A stretch of DNA of 64,000 nucleotides from Autumnicola patrickiae. GTDB taxonomy: Bacteria; Bacteroidota; Bacteroidia; Flavobacteriales; Flavobacteriaceae. Position 1 is the first letter of the stretch. Each line of letters begins with the position of its first letter. The stretch spans positions 62,001 through 126,000 of the forward strand of contig NZ_JAVRHM010000001.1 in NCBI RefSeq assembly GCF_031846525.1, in the 5' to 3' direction. A program made the position numbers and the translations under genes. This document shows positions 7,241-16,435 of the stretch, piece by piece. The notes beneath the pieces are model-generated. The model searched no databases. It had not been told where the DNA came from and saw only the letters and a list, made by a program, of their open reading frames with translations.

Positions 7241-9029
7241 CCTTCTGTTCCAGAATGTTCAAGGGTATCGATCCATCAAGCAAAACTACATCATGGAATT
7301 TACGAATATCAAAATTTTCTCCTAATTGTGATTTTGCATTTTCCCTCAATTCAAGGATTTTGTTCATTCCTATTTTGTAGGCTGTGGCCTGTCCCGGCAT
7401 CACAATATGCCTTTCCACCATTTTCACCGCATCACTTTCGGCATTAGGCGTATTTTGTACATAAAAATCGATACCTTCTTCCCTGGTCCATTTTTTTGCA
7501 TGTATTCCGGTATCCACCACTAATCTTACGGCTCTCCAGAGTTCCATGGCCAACCTGCCAAAGTCTGAATATGGATCTTCATAAAATCCTATTTCCTTCG
7601 GAAGTAATTCGCTGTACAATCCCCATCCTTCAACATAAGCCGTGTAAAAACTGAATTTCCTGAAATTCGGCACCTCTTCCAGCTCCTGGGCAATGGCAAT
7701 TTGCATGTGATGTCCCGGAATTCCTTCATGGTAAGCCAAAGCTTCCAACTGATAAGTGGGCATAGCTTTTATATCATACAAATTAGCATAAAAAGTTCCG
7801 GGACGGGAGCCGTCCATCGCAGGCTGCTGATAAAATGCTTTCCCTGCACTTTTCTCCCTGAAAGGTTCCACAGCTTTTACCACAATTTCGGCTTCCGGAA
7901 GAGTAAGAAACAAGTCGGGAAGCCTGTCCCGCATCTGGTCTATAATTTCTTTGGCATCGGCAAGGTATTTTTCCCGTCCTTCCGCGGTATCTTCATAATA
8001 AAATTGTTCATCATTTCTCATGAAGTTAAAGAAGTCCTGAAGGCTACCTTCAAATCCAACTTCATTTTTAATTTCCTCCATTTCCCTATGGATTCGTGCA
8101 ACTTCATTTAACCCTATTTCGTGAATTTCTTCTGCTGTTAAATCTGTAGTAGTTGTTCGTTTTAACGCATTATTGTAAAACTCCTCCCCTTTCGGAAATT
8201 TCCAAACTCCTGCTTCATAAGTGGCACGTTGTTGTTGATTTGCCAAAAAATCCATTAAGTTGGTATAAGCTGGCTTTACCTGTTCTACTAGCGCAGTTTC
8301 GGCATCTGCAATTAGTTGCCGCTCTTCTTCTTCAGAAAGATTCAGAGCTTCAACTTTCGCTTTAAAATCTTCGAGTAAAGTGCTTGCTTCTGCAGATTTC
8401 TCAAATGGTCTACCTGTAATTATATTCCTGGAATCATCGAGAACTTTATCAAATACAAATTTAGGAGGCATTATCTGGTTTTGCTCCCTTACTTTCAAGC
8501 CTTCAATAATATCATTAAAAGCTTCCGGAAAACCTCGTAGCCTTGAGATATAAGCTTCAGCATCGCTTATGGAATCTATACTATGCATATTTATAAGGAA
8601 AGCGGGTAGCTGAGAATGATACCCGAACATTTGATTTACAGGATAACTATAAAATCTGTAGTTATAATCCTCAATTTCATTTTCCAGCTGCTGCCTGTAC
8701 AACTGGTAACTAAGCCGTACTTCTTCATTTAAATTTTCAGGATTTATATCGTCTATATAATCCAGTCGTTTTTTTGCCTGATTAAGATCTTCTGCATATT
8801 TCTCTGTAGAAAAATCATCCCATTGGCCATAGTCTTTTTTAATTCCAAGACGTGTTTGCAGCATTGGCGATTCATCTACTTCCTCCTGAAATTGCTCCTC
8901 AAAATAATTATTAAGTTCTTCGGAATTCTTTTCAACATCAACTTCTGAAACATCTTTTTCTTCCTGTTTGCAGGAGATAATTGAAAGAATTAAAAATAAT
9001 CCGAGCAGGTTTTTATAATTGATATTCAT
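7209..9029 (-). CDS. DUF885 family lipoprotein, probable zinc peptidase
   Basis: A 606-residue member of the DUF885 family, which has a metallopeptidase-like architecture. The first 20 residues form a lipoprotein signal ending in LSIISC (Cys20), so it is probably anchored in a membrane facing the periplasm or outside. The putative metal-binding motif is YHEGIPGHHMQ near residue 435, followed by a downstream YVEGWGLYSE, as is typical. The last part, MVERHIVMPGQATAYKIG, is also conserved in the family. It starts 5 bases after the S15/CocE hydrolase gene ends, so the two are co-transcribed and may act together on peptides or esters. The substrate is unknown. Confidence 0.85.
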   Translation of the reverse strand: MNINYKNLLGLFLILSIISCKQEEKDVSEVDVEKNSEELNNYFEEQFQEEVDESPMLQTRLGIKKDYGQWDDFSTEKYAEDLNQAKKRLDYIDDINPENLNEEVRLSYQLYRQQLENEIEDYNYRFYSYPVNQMFGYHSQLPAFLINMHSIDSISDAEAYISRLRGFPEAFNDIIEGLKVREQNQIMPPKFVFDKVLDDSRNIITGRPFEKSAEASTLLEDFKAKVEALNLSEEEERQLIADAETALVEQVKPAYTNLMDFLANQQQRATYEAGVWKFPKGEEFYNNALKRTTTTDLTAEEIHEIGLNEVARIHREMEEIKNEVGFEGSLQDFFNFMRNDEQFYYEDTAEGREKYLADAKEIIDQMRDRLPDLFLTLPEAEIVVKAVEPFREKSAGKAFYQQPAMDGSRPGTFYANLYDIKAMPTYQLEALAYHEGIPGHHMQIAIAQELEEVPNFRKFSFYTAYVEGWGLYSELLPKEIGFYEDPYSDFGRLAMELWRAVRLVVDTGIHAKKWTREEGIDFYVQNTPNAESDAVKMVERHIVMPGQATAYKIGMNKILELRENAKSQLGENFDIRKFHDVVLLDGSIPLNILEQKVDEWIAKNKN

Positions 9030-9034
9030 AAAAG

Positions 9035-10888
9035 TTATTCATTTAAAACTGAAAATATTATAGCCGAATCCCCGTAAACGGTATGCGTTTGTTCTGTAAA
9101 ATCTTCTTCTTCGGCTTCAAAAATATTAGGAACATAAGTCTGAGGATTAAGATCTATTAATGGAAACCAGGTACTTTGCACCTGAACCTGCAGTTTATGT
9201 CCTTTTTTAAAAGTATGATTTATATCCTGTAAAGTAATATTTACAGCGGTTTTTTTATTCGGTTCAAAAGGCTCCGGATTTTCAAATCCATTTCTAAATC
9301 TCCCACGCATCACCTCACTGCGCACCATCATATGATAATTGCCCATTTTAAGGTGTGCCGGAGTCTCCTCATAATCCTCAGCATCGGGAGGATAAACATC
9401 AATTACCTTTACCACCCAATCTGCCGAAGTTCCCGTGGTGGCAACCTGTAACAGAGCTTCAATAGGCCCGGCCATTTTTAGGTCTTCTTCCAAAACTTCA
9501 GTTTCAAATACAAGAACATCCGGTCTTCTTGCCGCAAACCGCTGATCTCCGGTCATATATTCCCGCGGAGTAAATACCATTTTGATCTCATTATTATAGG
9601 AAACCGGCTTTTTTGGATCGCTGATAAATTCCTCTTTAGAATCTGAAGGAGTTTCTTTTAAGCTTTCGTTTTCGCCTAGGTAAAATGATTTTTGCTGCAC
9701 TGCTTTTGGGGGCCATGCTTCATAATTGTTCCATTCCCTGAGGCCGGTGTCGTACATATGAGCTTCCGGTAAACTTGTGTTTCCATTTGCTTCTTCTTTA
9801 AGGAAATGATTGAAAAATACCCGCTCATAATTCTTCTGAAAATCATCGGAAATATTATCTCCAAAATATACATTGCCAACAGCCTGTCTTTCGGTATTCC
9901 TTGCCCAGTCTCCGTGGCTCCAGGGACCAAAGACTATAGTATTATAATTATCACTATGCTCTTCAATGCTTTTGTAAATATTGAACGGCCCATAAAGATC
10001 TTCAGCATCAAAAAGTCCGCCCACGATCATCACCGCCGGCTTAATATCTTTCATATGCTGCACGATTCCGCGGGACTGCCAGAATTCATCATAATTAGGA
10101 TGATCTTTTAACTGCTGCCAGAAAATATTATCCTCTCCATAATATTTATCGAGATTACTTAACGGACCTGCATCCAGGAAAAACTGATATTGATCCTCAG
10201 TACCCAGGTCTGGTAGATTGTACCAAGCCTCATCTGCAGGTCCGTCTTTTTGATAACCAAAAAGTGCAGTCGCTCTCCAGTAACTCAATAAATAAGCACC
10301 ATTATGATGAAAATCATCAAAAAAGAAATCGCCGATACTGGCTTGCGGTGAGGCTGCTTTTAAAGCCGGATGCTCACTTAAAAGCGAGTAAGTAGCGTAA
10401 AAACCGGGATAGGAAATTCCCCAGGTTCCAACTCTTCCGTTGTTGTTTTCAACATTATTAATAAGCCATTCGATCGTGTCGTAGGTATCACTGGCTTCAT
10501 CAAATTGTTCTCCGGTTTTATTGGGAATAAATGCACGCATATTATCGTATTCTCCCTCACTCATCCACCTGCCGCGAACATCCTGGTACACAATAATATT
10601 TCCTTCCTGCATTAGATATTCGTTAGGACCAATTTTGGAACGGAATTGATCTTCTCCATAAGGCCGTGAACTATACGGAGTGCGCTGCATTAAAATCGGG
10701 TATTCTGTAGAGGTATCTTTTGGAGAATAAATGGTGGTATGCAGCTTCGTGCCATCCCTCATCGGAATATTCACTTCCAGTTTTGTATAGTTATCTTCTA
10801 CGCTGTAATCTTCCTGTAGCTGGGCAAAAGACTGAACTCCAATAAAAAAGAAAAAATTTAAAAATAAAGTTATTCTGAATATTTTCAT
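9035..10888 (-). CDS. Secreted CocE/NonD (S15-type) alpha/beta hydrolase
   Basis: A 617-residue serine hydrolase of the X-Pro dipeptidyl-peptidase/cocaine esterase family, which includes alpha-amino acid ester hydrolases and glutaryl-7-ACA acylases. A signal peptide covers about residues 1-22 (ending SFA). The nucleophile elbow GTWGISYPG places Ser159. GLFDAEDLYGP carries the likely Asp and GPWSHGDW the His. YQDVRGRWMSEGEYD is the usual oxyanion-region motif, and a C-terminal jelly-roll domain extends from about residue 430. It is the first gene of an operon with the DUF885 lipoprotein and galM; a -7-like TATCTTTA lies upstream at 10910-10917. The natural substrate is unknown. Confidence 0.87.
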   Translation of the reverse strand: MKIFRITLFLNFFFFIGVQSFAQLQEDYSVEDNYTKLEVNIPMRDGTKLHTTIYSPKDTSTEYPILMQRTPYSSRPYGEDQFRSKIGPNEYLMQEGNIIVYQDVRGRWMSEGEYDNMRAFIPNKTGEQFDEASDTYDTIEWLINNVENNNGRVGTWGISYPGFYATYSLLSEHPALKAASPQASIGDFFFDDFHHNGAYLLSYWRATALFGYQKDGPADEAWYNLPDLGTEDQYQFFLDAGPLSNLDKYYGEDNIFWQQLKDHPNYDEFWQSRGIVQHMKDIKPAVMIVGGLFDAEDLYGPFNIYKSIEEHSDNYNTIVFGPWSHGDWARNTERQAVGNVYFGDNISDDFQKNYERVFFNHFLKEEANGNTSLPEAHMYDTGLREWNNYEAWPPKAVQQKSFYLGENESLKETPSDSKEEFISDPKKPVSYNNEIKMVFTPREYMTGDQRFAARRPDVLVFETEVLEEDLKMAGPIEALLQVATTGTSADWVVKVIDVYPPDAEDYEETPAHLKMGNYHMMVRSEVMRGRFRNGFENPEPFEPNKKTAVNITLQDINHTFKKGHKLQVQVQSTWFPLIDLNPQTYVPNIFEAEEEDFTEQTHTVYGDSAIIFSVLNE

Positions 10889-10958
10889 GTAGGTATTTTT
10901 ATAAGTCCCTAAAGATAGAGATTACCTAATTAAACCTAAAGAAAATTTTTTTTCAGCT

Positions 10959-12284
10959 TTAACTGAAGGATTGCAGACAGCAGGAAATTTTAAGTATTTT
11001 CTGGTTTTCTGAAGTTATTGCAAAACGGTCGTCTGCCCTGTAATTAATTACCCAAACAATTTCTTCCCCGGAACATAAAAGCCATGTATTTTCTTTTTCG
11101 GGCAAAGACATTTTTTTGTCTTTAAAGAAATCGCTGATTTTCTTTCTGCCTTTCATGCCGAAGGGATAGAAATAATCACCTATTTTCCACTTCCTGATCT
11201 TCAGCGGAAATTGCAGTTTTTCCTTTGCAACAAATATTCTTGTATTATCCCGGTTCTCATCAATTTCTTCTACGTCCCGAAAACATACCCTGCCCATTGG
11301 CAACATCACAACTTCTTCTCCTTCAGTAACATTGTAAATCTTGTCTTCAGTATGGTTGATTTCGGTAAGAATTAGCGTTTCGCGGTCTTTTATAAGTCGG
11401 TAATCTTCAGAATAAACAATTTTCCCCGGCTGTGCGTCCAGAAGATTGTGAACATCATCCCATTCTGTAAAACCGAAGGATTTAAGGAGCTGATAAAGAA
11501 TTGCTTTTGTATTGGGTATTTTCTTGAGATACTCAATATCCAGCATATAGCCAAATTTGCCAGATTTCACCACCTTTGGATAAATAAGGCTTATATAGTC
11601 TTCGATTAGCGCCTCACTTTCCTTTAAATGCGCCTGAGTTTGTAAAAAACCCTGCAATAACTGCGGATTCAATTCCTCAAGAACCGGCACTACATTGTGC
11701 CGAATTTTATTCCGAAGGTATTTTGTGGAAGCATTACTGCTGTCTTCCCGCCATTTTATGTTGTTATCACGGGCATAAGTTTCTATTTCTTTACGGGTAA
11801 AATTGAGCATTGGACGAACAATTTTATCGTTCTCAATTAAGATTCCACTTAGGCCTTCCAGACCAGTGCCCCGAACCAGGTTGATTAAAAAGGTTTCCAG
11901 CTCATCATTTGCGTGGTGGGCCGTGAGAATATATTCAAACTTTAAAGTATCGGATAATTCCCGAAACCAGTTATAGCGTAATTCCCGGGCCGCCATCTGG
12001 ATAGAAATTTTGGCTTCTTCAGCAAAAGCTTCGGTGTCAAAATTCTGAATAAAAACCTCAACTTCAAGCTCATCTGCCAGGTCTATTACAAAATCTTCGT
12101 CGCCGTCACTTTCTTCACCCCTAAGATTAAAATTGCAATGTGCTATGGAAAATTCCAGTTTTGCAGCTTTACAAAGGTATGCCAGAACCACACTGTCTAA
12201 TCCTCCGCTTACTGCAAGCAAAAGATTTTTTCCGCATAAAAATGGAAATCTGGACTTAAGTGTATTTTTAAAAGGTTTCTCCAT
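10959..12284 (-). CDS. tilS: tRNA(Ile)-lysidine synthase
   Basis: TilS joins lysine to C34 of the CAU-anticodon isoleucine tRNA using ATP, so the tRNA reads AUA. The PP-loop SGGLDS lies at residues 26-31 when the ATG at 12284 is used. A TTG 18 bases further upstream also opens the frame, but family members usually begin about 20-25 residues before the loop. The following HHANDELETFLINLVRGTGLEGL and IVRPML segments are family hallmarks, and a C-terminal tRNA-binding domain ends with WKIGDYFYPFGMKGRKKISDFF. The length of 441 residues is normal. It follows pabB by 76 bases on the same strand and may share its transcript. Confidence 0.92.
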   Translation of the reverse strand: MEKPFKNTLKSRFPFLCGKNLLLAVSGGLDSVVLAYLCKAAKLEFSIAHCNFNLRGEESDGDEDFVIDLADELEVEVFIQNFDTEAFAEEAKISIQMAARELRYNWFRELSDTLKFEYILTAHHANDELETFLINLVRGTGLEGLSGILIENDKIVRPMLNFTRKEIETYARDNNIKWREDSSNASTKYLRNKIRHNVVPVLEELNPQLLQGFLQTQAHLKESEALIEDYISLIYPKVVKSGKFGYMLDIEYLKKIPNTKAILYQLLKSFGFTEWDDVHNLLDAQPGKIVYSEDYRLIKDRETLILTEINHTEDKIYNVTEGEEVVMLPMGRVCFRDVEEIDENRDNTRIFVAKEKLQFPLKIRKWKIGDYFYPFGMKGRKKISDFFKDKKMSLPEKENTWLLCSGEEIVWVINYRADDRFAITSENQKILKISCCLQSFS

Positions 12285-12360
12285 AGATTCTTCAATATAC
12301 AAAAAGAGCCTCTGCTCCTCTCCTACAGAAATTATAATTTCTCTATAATAATATCAAAAA

Positions 12361-13662
12361 CTAACTTGATAAAGCTTCGCGCATTGCTTTTGCCTTTAGC
12401 AGGCATTCCTCATATTCCTTTTCAGGATCAGATTTTGCTGTAATAGCGCCACCTACAGAAAATGACAAATATCGATCTTCAGCATTGTAAAGAATACTAC
12501 GGATTACCACATTAAAATCGAAATCACCATCTGGCGTAAAATATCCCACAGCCCCGCTATAAAGTTCGCGTTTGGTTTCTTCCAGCTCTTCAATAATCTC
12601 CATTGCCGAAATTTTTGGAGCTCCGGTCATGCTTCCCATCGGGAATGTGGCGCGCAGCGCTTCCACAGCAGGTAATCCTTCTTCAAATTGTGCCGAAATT
12701 GTGGAAATTAGCTGGTGCACCTGATTAAAAGTGTAGACCTTACAAAGCTCGTCCACATGCACACTGCCTTTTTTGGCAATTTTCGACAAATCGTTCCTTA
12801 CCAAATCAACAATCATAACATTTTCTGAAATTTCCTTAGGGTCATTTGCGAGTGCACGGCTAATTTGAAGGTCTTCTTCCTTATTTTCTGACCTTCTGGC
12901 CGTTCCTTTAATAGGCTGAGACAAAATTTTGCTTCCGGATTTCTTTAAATAGCGTTCTGGAGAAGCGCAGAGCAAATAATGCTCTTCCAGTTTAAGAAAA
13001 GTGGCAAACGGCGGACCTGAAATATCATTCAGTTTTGAAAAAACAGCCGATGGCTGAATTTGGCAATTTTCGACATAGAATTCCTGGCAAAAGTTAGCTT
13101 CATAAATATCTCCCCGCTGAATGTGCTCCAGCATGTTGTGAACTTTGTGAAGATATTCTTCTTTTGAAATGCGGGCTTCAATTTTTAGTGGTGGGTTGTG
13201 AATTGTGGGTTGTGGGTTGTGGGTTTCCGAACGGTTTAAGATTTCGTTAAAATCTTCATCCATTTCATCATCCACCATCCGTAAATAATGAAATTCTGCA
13301 TTGTTTCCTTTAACCTGAATAATTTTTTGAGGCTGAAAAAAATAAAGATCCGGAAAACGGAGTCCGTCGTAATTTTTTGAAGTCAGCCGCTCCACATCAT
13401 TTTTGAGCTCGTAGGAAAGATAACCGAAAATCCAGTCTTTAGTAGTTTCTTGGTACTCCTGAAGTTGATCGAAAGCCTGGTGATAATCTGTTTTTAAAGC
13501 TGTAAAAGCCTGCACCGCCAGGAGAGCGTCAAAACTGCTGTTTTCCTGCTGATAATTATTGCTGTCCAGCCAGGTAATTTCATCAAACTGCCGGCTCCAG
13601 GCGAATAACTGTTTTTTAAATTGTTCCGGATTATCTAAAGGATAGGATTTGGTGGTACGCAC
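12361..13662 (-). CDS. pabB: Aminodeoxychorismate synthase component I
   Basis: Converts chorismate to 4-amino-4-deoxychorismate for folate synthesis. The chorismate-binding domain covers about residues 165-433, with GDIYEANFCQEF, MIVDLVRNDL and FPMGSMTGAPK. The motif PIKGT (250-254) has Lys252, which marks PabB; anthranilate synthase has Ala there. The start is GTG (MRTTKSYP). A -7 box TACCTTTG at 13684-13691 gives a very short leader. No pabA glutaminase or pabC lyase is adjacent. The linker at residues 148-158 (HNPQPTIHNPP) is encoded by a short tandem DNA repeat, described separately. Confidence 0.9.
   Translation of the reverse strand: MRTTKSYPLDNPEQFKKQLFAWSRQFDEITWLDSNNYQQENSSFDALLAVQAFTALKTDYHQAFDQLQEYQETTKDWIFGYLSYELKNDVERLTSKNYDGLRFPDLYFFQPQKIIQVKGNNAEFHYLRMVDDEMDEDFNEILNRSETHNPQPTIHNPPLKIEARISKEEYLHKVHNMLEHIQRGDIYEANFCQEFYVENCQIQPSAVFSKLNDISGPPFATFLKLEEHYLLCASPERYLKKSGSKILSQPIKGTARRSENKEEDLQISRALANDPKEISENVMIVDLVRNDLSKIAKKGSVHVDELCKVYTFNQVHQLISTISAQFEEGLPAVEALRATFPMGSMTGAPKISAMEIIEELEETKRELYSGAVGYFTPDGDFDFNVVIRSILYNAEDRYLSFSVGGAITAKSDPEKEYEECLLKAKAMREALSS
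13188..13228. repeat. Short tandem repeat inside pabB
   Basis: Four copies of a GTGGGTTGTG-like unit in a row, one of them diverged (GTGAATTGTG). They encode the low-complexity linker HNPQPTIHNPP between the N-terminal part and the catalytic domain of PabB, and keep the reading frame. Confidence 0.7.
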
Positions 13663-13683
13663 TTAAAATTTCAATTTGAGGTG

Positions 13684-13691
13684 CAAAGGTA
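13684..13691 (-). promoter_or_regulatory. -7 promoter element of pabB
   Basis: Reads TACCTTTG on the minus strand, an exact TAnnTTTG match 21 bases before the GTG start. It places transcription start about 15 bases before the codon. Confidence 0.5.
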
Positions 13692-13747
13692 AGGAAAGCG
13701 GGTTGGATTACGGTTATGCAGAGACAGCAGCGTTAGATGAAGTTTCT

Positions 13748-14044
13748 TTAAAAAAGTCGGTTTTCAACAGCCTGACGATTATCCCAAAAAGAAAGAACAT
13801 GAATAGAATTTTCGAAGGTCTCATAGAAGATTAAATATGCATCCAAAGGAATAACACGGATCTTGCCATTGGTAGTAGGTCTCCCAATAAATTCATTCTG
13901 AGAGAGGGTGCGTAAAAGAAGTTCTGTTTTTTCTAAAAGCTTGTAACTATAAACCGTAGACCGATTTCTTTTATTATAATAATTAAAAATCTCTTGTAAC
14001 TCAGAATTGGCTCGACCAGACCAGACTATTGATTTTGCAGCCAT
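13748..14044 (-). CDS. ParE/RelE-family toxin
   Basis: A 98-residue toxin of the RelE/ParE superfamily. Family features visible are VWSGRANSELQEIFNYY near the N-terminus, GRPTTNGKIRVIPLDAYLIFYE in the middle and a final VLSFWDNRQAVENRLF, the usual WDxRQ(n)P-type ending. ParE proteins poison DNA gyrase and RelE proteins cleave mRNA on the ribosome; sequence alone does not decide which applies here. The gene overlaps the end of its antitoxin by 19 bases, so translation is probably coupled. A decayed relative with the same gene order lies at 16436-16949. Confidence 0.82.
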   Translation of the reverse strand: MAAKSIVWSGRANSELQEIFNYYNKRNRSTVYSYKLLEKTELLLRTLSQNEFIGRPTTNGKIRVIPLDAYLIFYETFENSIHVLSFWDNRQAVENRLF

Positions 14045-14262
14045 TGCCGAAGATTTGAAATAGCCGTGTCATTCTCTATACAATTTCCTTCCCCGATTTG
14101 CTTCCTGCTCTCTTCTACAGCCTTCTTTTGATCCTCGCTCATTTCATAAGCAGGAACATCTGATGCTTCTAAAATAGCCTGAAGAGTTTCTAGAAGTTCC
14201 AGATTATTAGTCTCCTCTATTCGCGAAATCAAATCCTTTTTTATTTTAACATCGGAATTCAT
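14026..14262 (-). CDS. Antitoxin of the ParE-type pair
   Basis: A 78-residue acidic protein directly upstream of and overlapping the toxin gene. It lacks an obvious ribbon-helix-helix motif and instead resembles the small Bacteroidota antitoxins with an N-terminal helix (DLISRIEETNNLELLETLQAILEAS) and a C-terminal toxin-binding tail (ISNLRQWLQNQ). The antitoxin at 16436 has the same layout (KLIARIEGISDKNLL ... VKKWLKE), which supports the assignment. Such antitoxins usually also bind their own promoter; I see no clear operator upstream. Confidence 0.78.
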   Translation of the reverse strand: MNSDVKIKKDLISRIEETNNLELLETLQAILEASDVPAYEMSEDQKKAVEESRKQIGEGNCIENDTAISNLRQWLQNQ

Positions 14263-14340
14263 TAAGATAAATTTTTCTAAATATACGATTTTTCAACCTT
14301 GGAAAGAGAACACAAAATGAGCTCTAATAATTGTAGAATG

Positions 14341-14883
14341 CTACTTTGATTCCTCCACCTCATGAGAAAATGTGGTCAACACATCTTCAATTCCCATGTC
14401 CAGGACTTCATTATGTACTTTATCATCCTGAAAATTATCTGCATACGAAGGGAAACTGAAACTTTCCACAACCTCCCCACCAAACCTGGGAAGGACACTT
14501 TTCGTAAATTCCAAAGCACTTGCAGCGCCACGAGCGCCGTTGGAAGTACTAATAAGCAGAATCTTTTTATCCTTCAGGAAATTCCTATCAGCACGGGAAA
14601 GCCAGTCGATACAGTTTTTAAAGTAAGAAGAAACACTACCATTATGCTCATTAACTGCAATAATTAGTACATCATGTTCTGCAATTATATTTTTCACAAT
14701 CTTCACATCCATGGGAATTCCTCTTTCAGACTCAAGATCTGAGCTGTACATGGGAAAGTCATATTCGGTGAGTTTAATCAATTTCACTTCATGCCCCTGG
14801 ATTCTTTCGGAGATGTGTTTGAGCAAGCGGTGATTAATGGAAGTACTACTGTTAGAACCGGCAAAAGCGAGGATTTTCTTCAT
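14341..14883 (-). CDS. NADPH-dependent FMN reductase family protein
   Basis: A 180-residue flavodoxin-fold oxidoreductase of the NADPH-dependent FMN reductase family (YieF/ArsH-like). The phosphate-binding loop FAGSNSSTSINHRLL is at residues 7-21, and VNEHNGSVSSYFKNCIDWLSR and STSNGARGA are the other flavin contact regions. It is probably cytoplasmic and reduces quinones, flavins or similar acceptors. The length is usual for the family. It is a single gene with its own -7 box (14903-14910), divergent from the LacX-like mutarotase gene. Confidence 0.83.
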   Translation of the reverse strand: MKKILAFAGSNSSTSINHRLLKHISERIQGHEVKLIKLTEYDFPMYSSDLESERGIPMDVKIVKNIIAEHDVLIIAVNEHNGSVSSYFKNCIDWLSRADRNFLKDKKILLISTSNGARGAASALEFTKSVLPRFGGEVVESFSFPSYADNFQDDKVHNEVLDMGIEDVLTTFSHEVEESK

Positions 14884-14902
14884 TTTGAGATTTTATCTGA
14901 CT

Positions 14903-14910
14903 CAAAAATA
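14903..14910 (-). promoter_or_regulatory. -7 promoter element of the FMN reductase gene
   Basis: Reads TATTTTTG on the minus strand, an exact TAnnTTTG match 19 bases before the start codon. Confidence 0.5.
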
Positions 14911-14987
14911 ACTAAAACATCTTGTCTTGCGAACAAATGAGAAATAATGATTGTAAATTTAAAATTCGGAACATAAAACCTTCAGTT

Positions 14988-15866
14988 TTGAAAAAATATA
15001 CTATTCAGAATGAGGCCCTCAGCATTTCAGTACTCGAAAAAGGAGCTGAGCTTTGTAGCATCAAAAATATTGAAATGGGAACAGAACATATCTGGCAGGC
15101 CGATCCTGAAATCTGGAGCAGCCATGCCCCCAATTTATTCCCGATAATTGGCATTTTAAAGGACGGACAATATTTTTATAAAGGTGAGACTTATGAAATG
15201 CCAAAACACGGAATGCTGCGCCACAATGAAAACATCAGGTTAAAAGAAAAAACCACAAGTAAACTCGTTTTTGAACTTATTTATTCTGAAGAAAGCCTGA
15301 AAATCTATCCTTTTAAGTTCAATTTCCAGATTATTTTTAAGCTGAAGGGCAAAAGACTTAAAGTCAGTCACAAAATCATCAATCTGGACAGCAAAATCAT
15401 GTTTTTCTCTCTTGGAGGCCATCCCGCTTTTAACGCTCCTATTAATAATGATGAAAAATATGAAGATTATTACCTGGAATTTGACCAAAATATGGATTTG
15501 AATACGCACATCCTGAATAATGAAGGTTTGGTAAGCCAAAAGACGCAGAAAATTCTTCAGAATGAGAAAAAAATTCAGCTACATGAGCATCTTTTTGATG
15601 ATGATGCACTGATTTTTAAAAATATCCCTTCCAAAGAGGTGGCTCTAAAAAGCCATTTATCGGGTACTATATTGACTGTTGAATATTCCGATTTTAAAAA
15701 TCTTGGTGTTTGGGCAAAACCCGGCGCACCTTATATTTGTATCGAGCCGTGGCTGGGAATTGCAGATGTGGAAGGGACAGATCAAAACCTGGAAACCAAG
15801 GAAGGTATTCTGAAACTGGAAGCAGGGAAAAAATTTAAGGCTGCTTATACGATTAAAATTGAGTAA
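14988..15866 (+). CDS. LacX-like aldose 1-epimerase family protein
   Basis: A galactose-mutarotase-fold protein of the LacX group, 292 residues from the TTG at 14988. This start gives the usual opening (KKYTIQNEALSIS) and follows a -7-like TAAATTTA at 14954-14961; an ATG at 14937 and a TTG at 14922 are also in frame. Family features include FPIIGILKDG, MPKHGMLRHNE, SLGGHPAFNAP and CIEPWLGIAD. The Glu in CIEPW is in the position that galM of this window has lost. The substrate of LacX proteins is not settled; binding or epimerisation of an aldose is likely. It stands alone and is not joined to the galactose genes. Confidence 0.82.
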   Translation: MKKYTIQNEALSISVLEKGAELCSIKNIEMGTEHIWQADPEIWSSHAPNLFPIIGILKDGQYFYKGETYEMPKHGMLRHNENIRLKEKTTSKLVFELIYSEESLKIYPFKFNFQIIFKLKGKRLKVSHKIINLDSKIMFFSLGGHPAFNAPINNDEKYEDYYLEFDQNMDLNTHILNNEGLVSQKTQKILQNEKKIQLHEHLFDDDALIFKNIPSKEVALKSHLSGTILTVEYSDFKNLGVWAKPGAPYICIEPWLGIADVEGTDQNLETKEGILKLEAGKKFKAAYTIKIE

Positions 15867-15964
15867 GTCGATTAATAACAGTATATTAGGTGTAGCTAAA
15901 TCATTAAATATAAGCTTGAAAAATCAGAAATAATTGCAAGTGATATATAAGTAAAAAAGAAACC

Positions 15965-16243
15965 ATGGAACATCGTAAAATAGTAAAAATTGGTATTGGA
16001 ATTTTTCTCATGGAATTGTTCCTGATGGGACTTTGGTATTACTGGACAAAACCAGAATTAAATTCTGCGCTTGAAACTTTACAAATAGTTTTATTTTTAT
16101 TCGGAATAAATTTGATTCTCGGACTTATTCTCTACTCTGTAAAGAAATCATTTGCATTACTGTTATTAGCCAATTCAATAATTTGCCCATTCGTTTTTTA
16201 TTCTACATGGATAATGTGGTTTACCTATTGGGTTAAATATTAG
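15965..16243 (+). CDS. Small hypothetical membrane protein
   Basis: I do not recognise this 92-residue protein. Three hydrophobic stretches are visible: about residues 8-26 (IGIGIFLMELFLMGLWYYW), 40-58 (QIVLFLFGINLILGLILYS) and 63-88, so it should span the membrane two or three times. The ATG follows AAGAAACC, with no clear promoter box. It lies between the mutarotase gene and the broken toxin-antitoxin locus, a lightly populated patch with decayed sequence, so it could be a recent arrival or a lineage-specific gene. Confidence 0.55.
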   Translation: MEHRKIVKIGIGIFLMELFLMGLWYYWTKPELNSALETLQIVLFLFGINLILGLILYSVKKSFALLLLANSIICPFVFYSTWIMWFTYWVKY

Positions 16244-16435
16244 GCTCTCAGGAAAAGGGAATAAAACCTGCATACCACAAGCTGTAATTCTAATACCGCA
16301 ATAACCGCCAAACACTAACCACAATGCCATCTTAAATCCAAAGAGGGAATTTTAGGACTCGAACTAAACAAAGAGCTTGAGGCAACCTGTTCTGTAATTA
16401 TTGAATAAATTAATTAAAATCTTTATCTTAGATAT

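Noticed and set aside
13050..13080. TTTGGCAATTTTCGAC inside pabB, close to the dispersed motif
   Set aside because: It lies in coding sequence and is explained by the codons for VENCQIQ; similar chance matches occur in coding DNA near 12775, 41917 and 43196. Counted as coincidence.
16321..16407. Short stretch reading KSKEGILGLELNKELEATCS before the orphan antitoxin gene
   Set aside because: It looks like a possible gene tail but has a stop just upstream and no recognisable family; too short to call a remnant.
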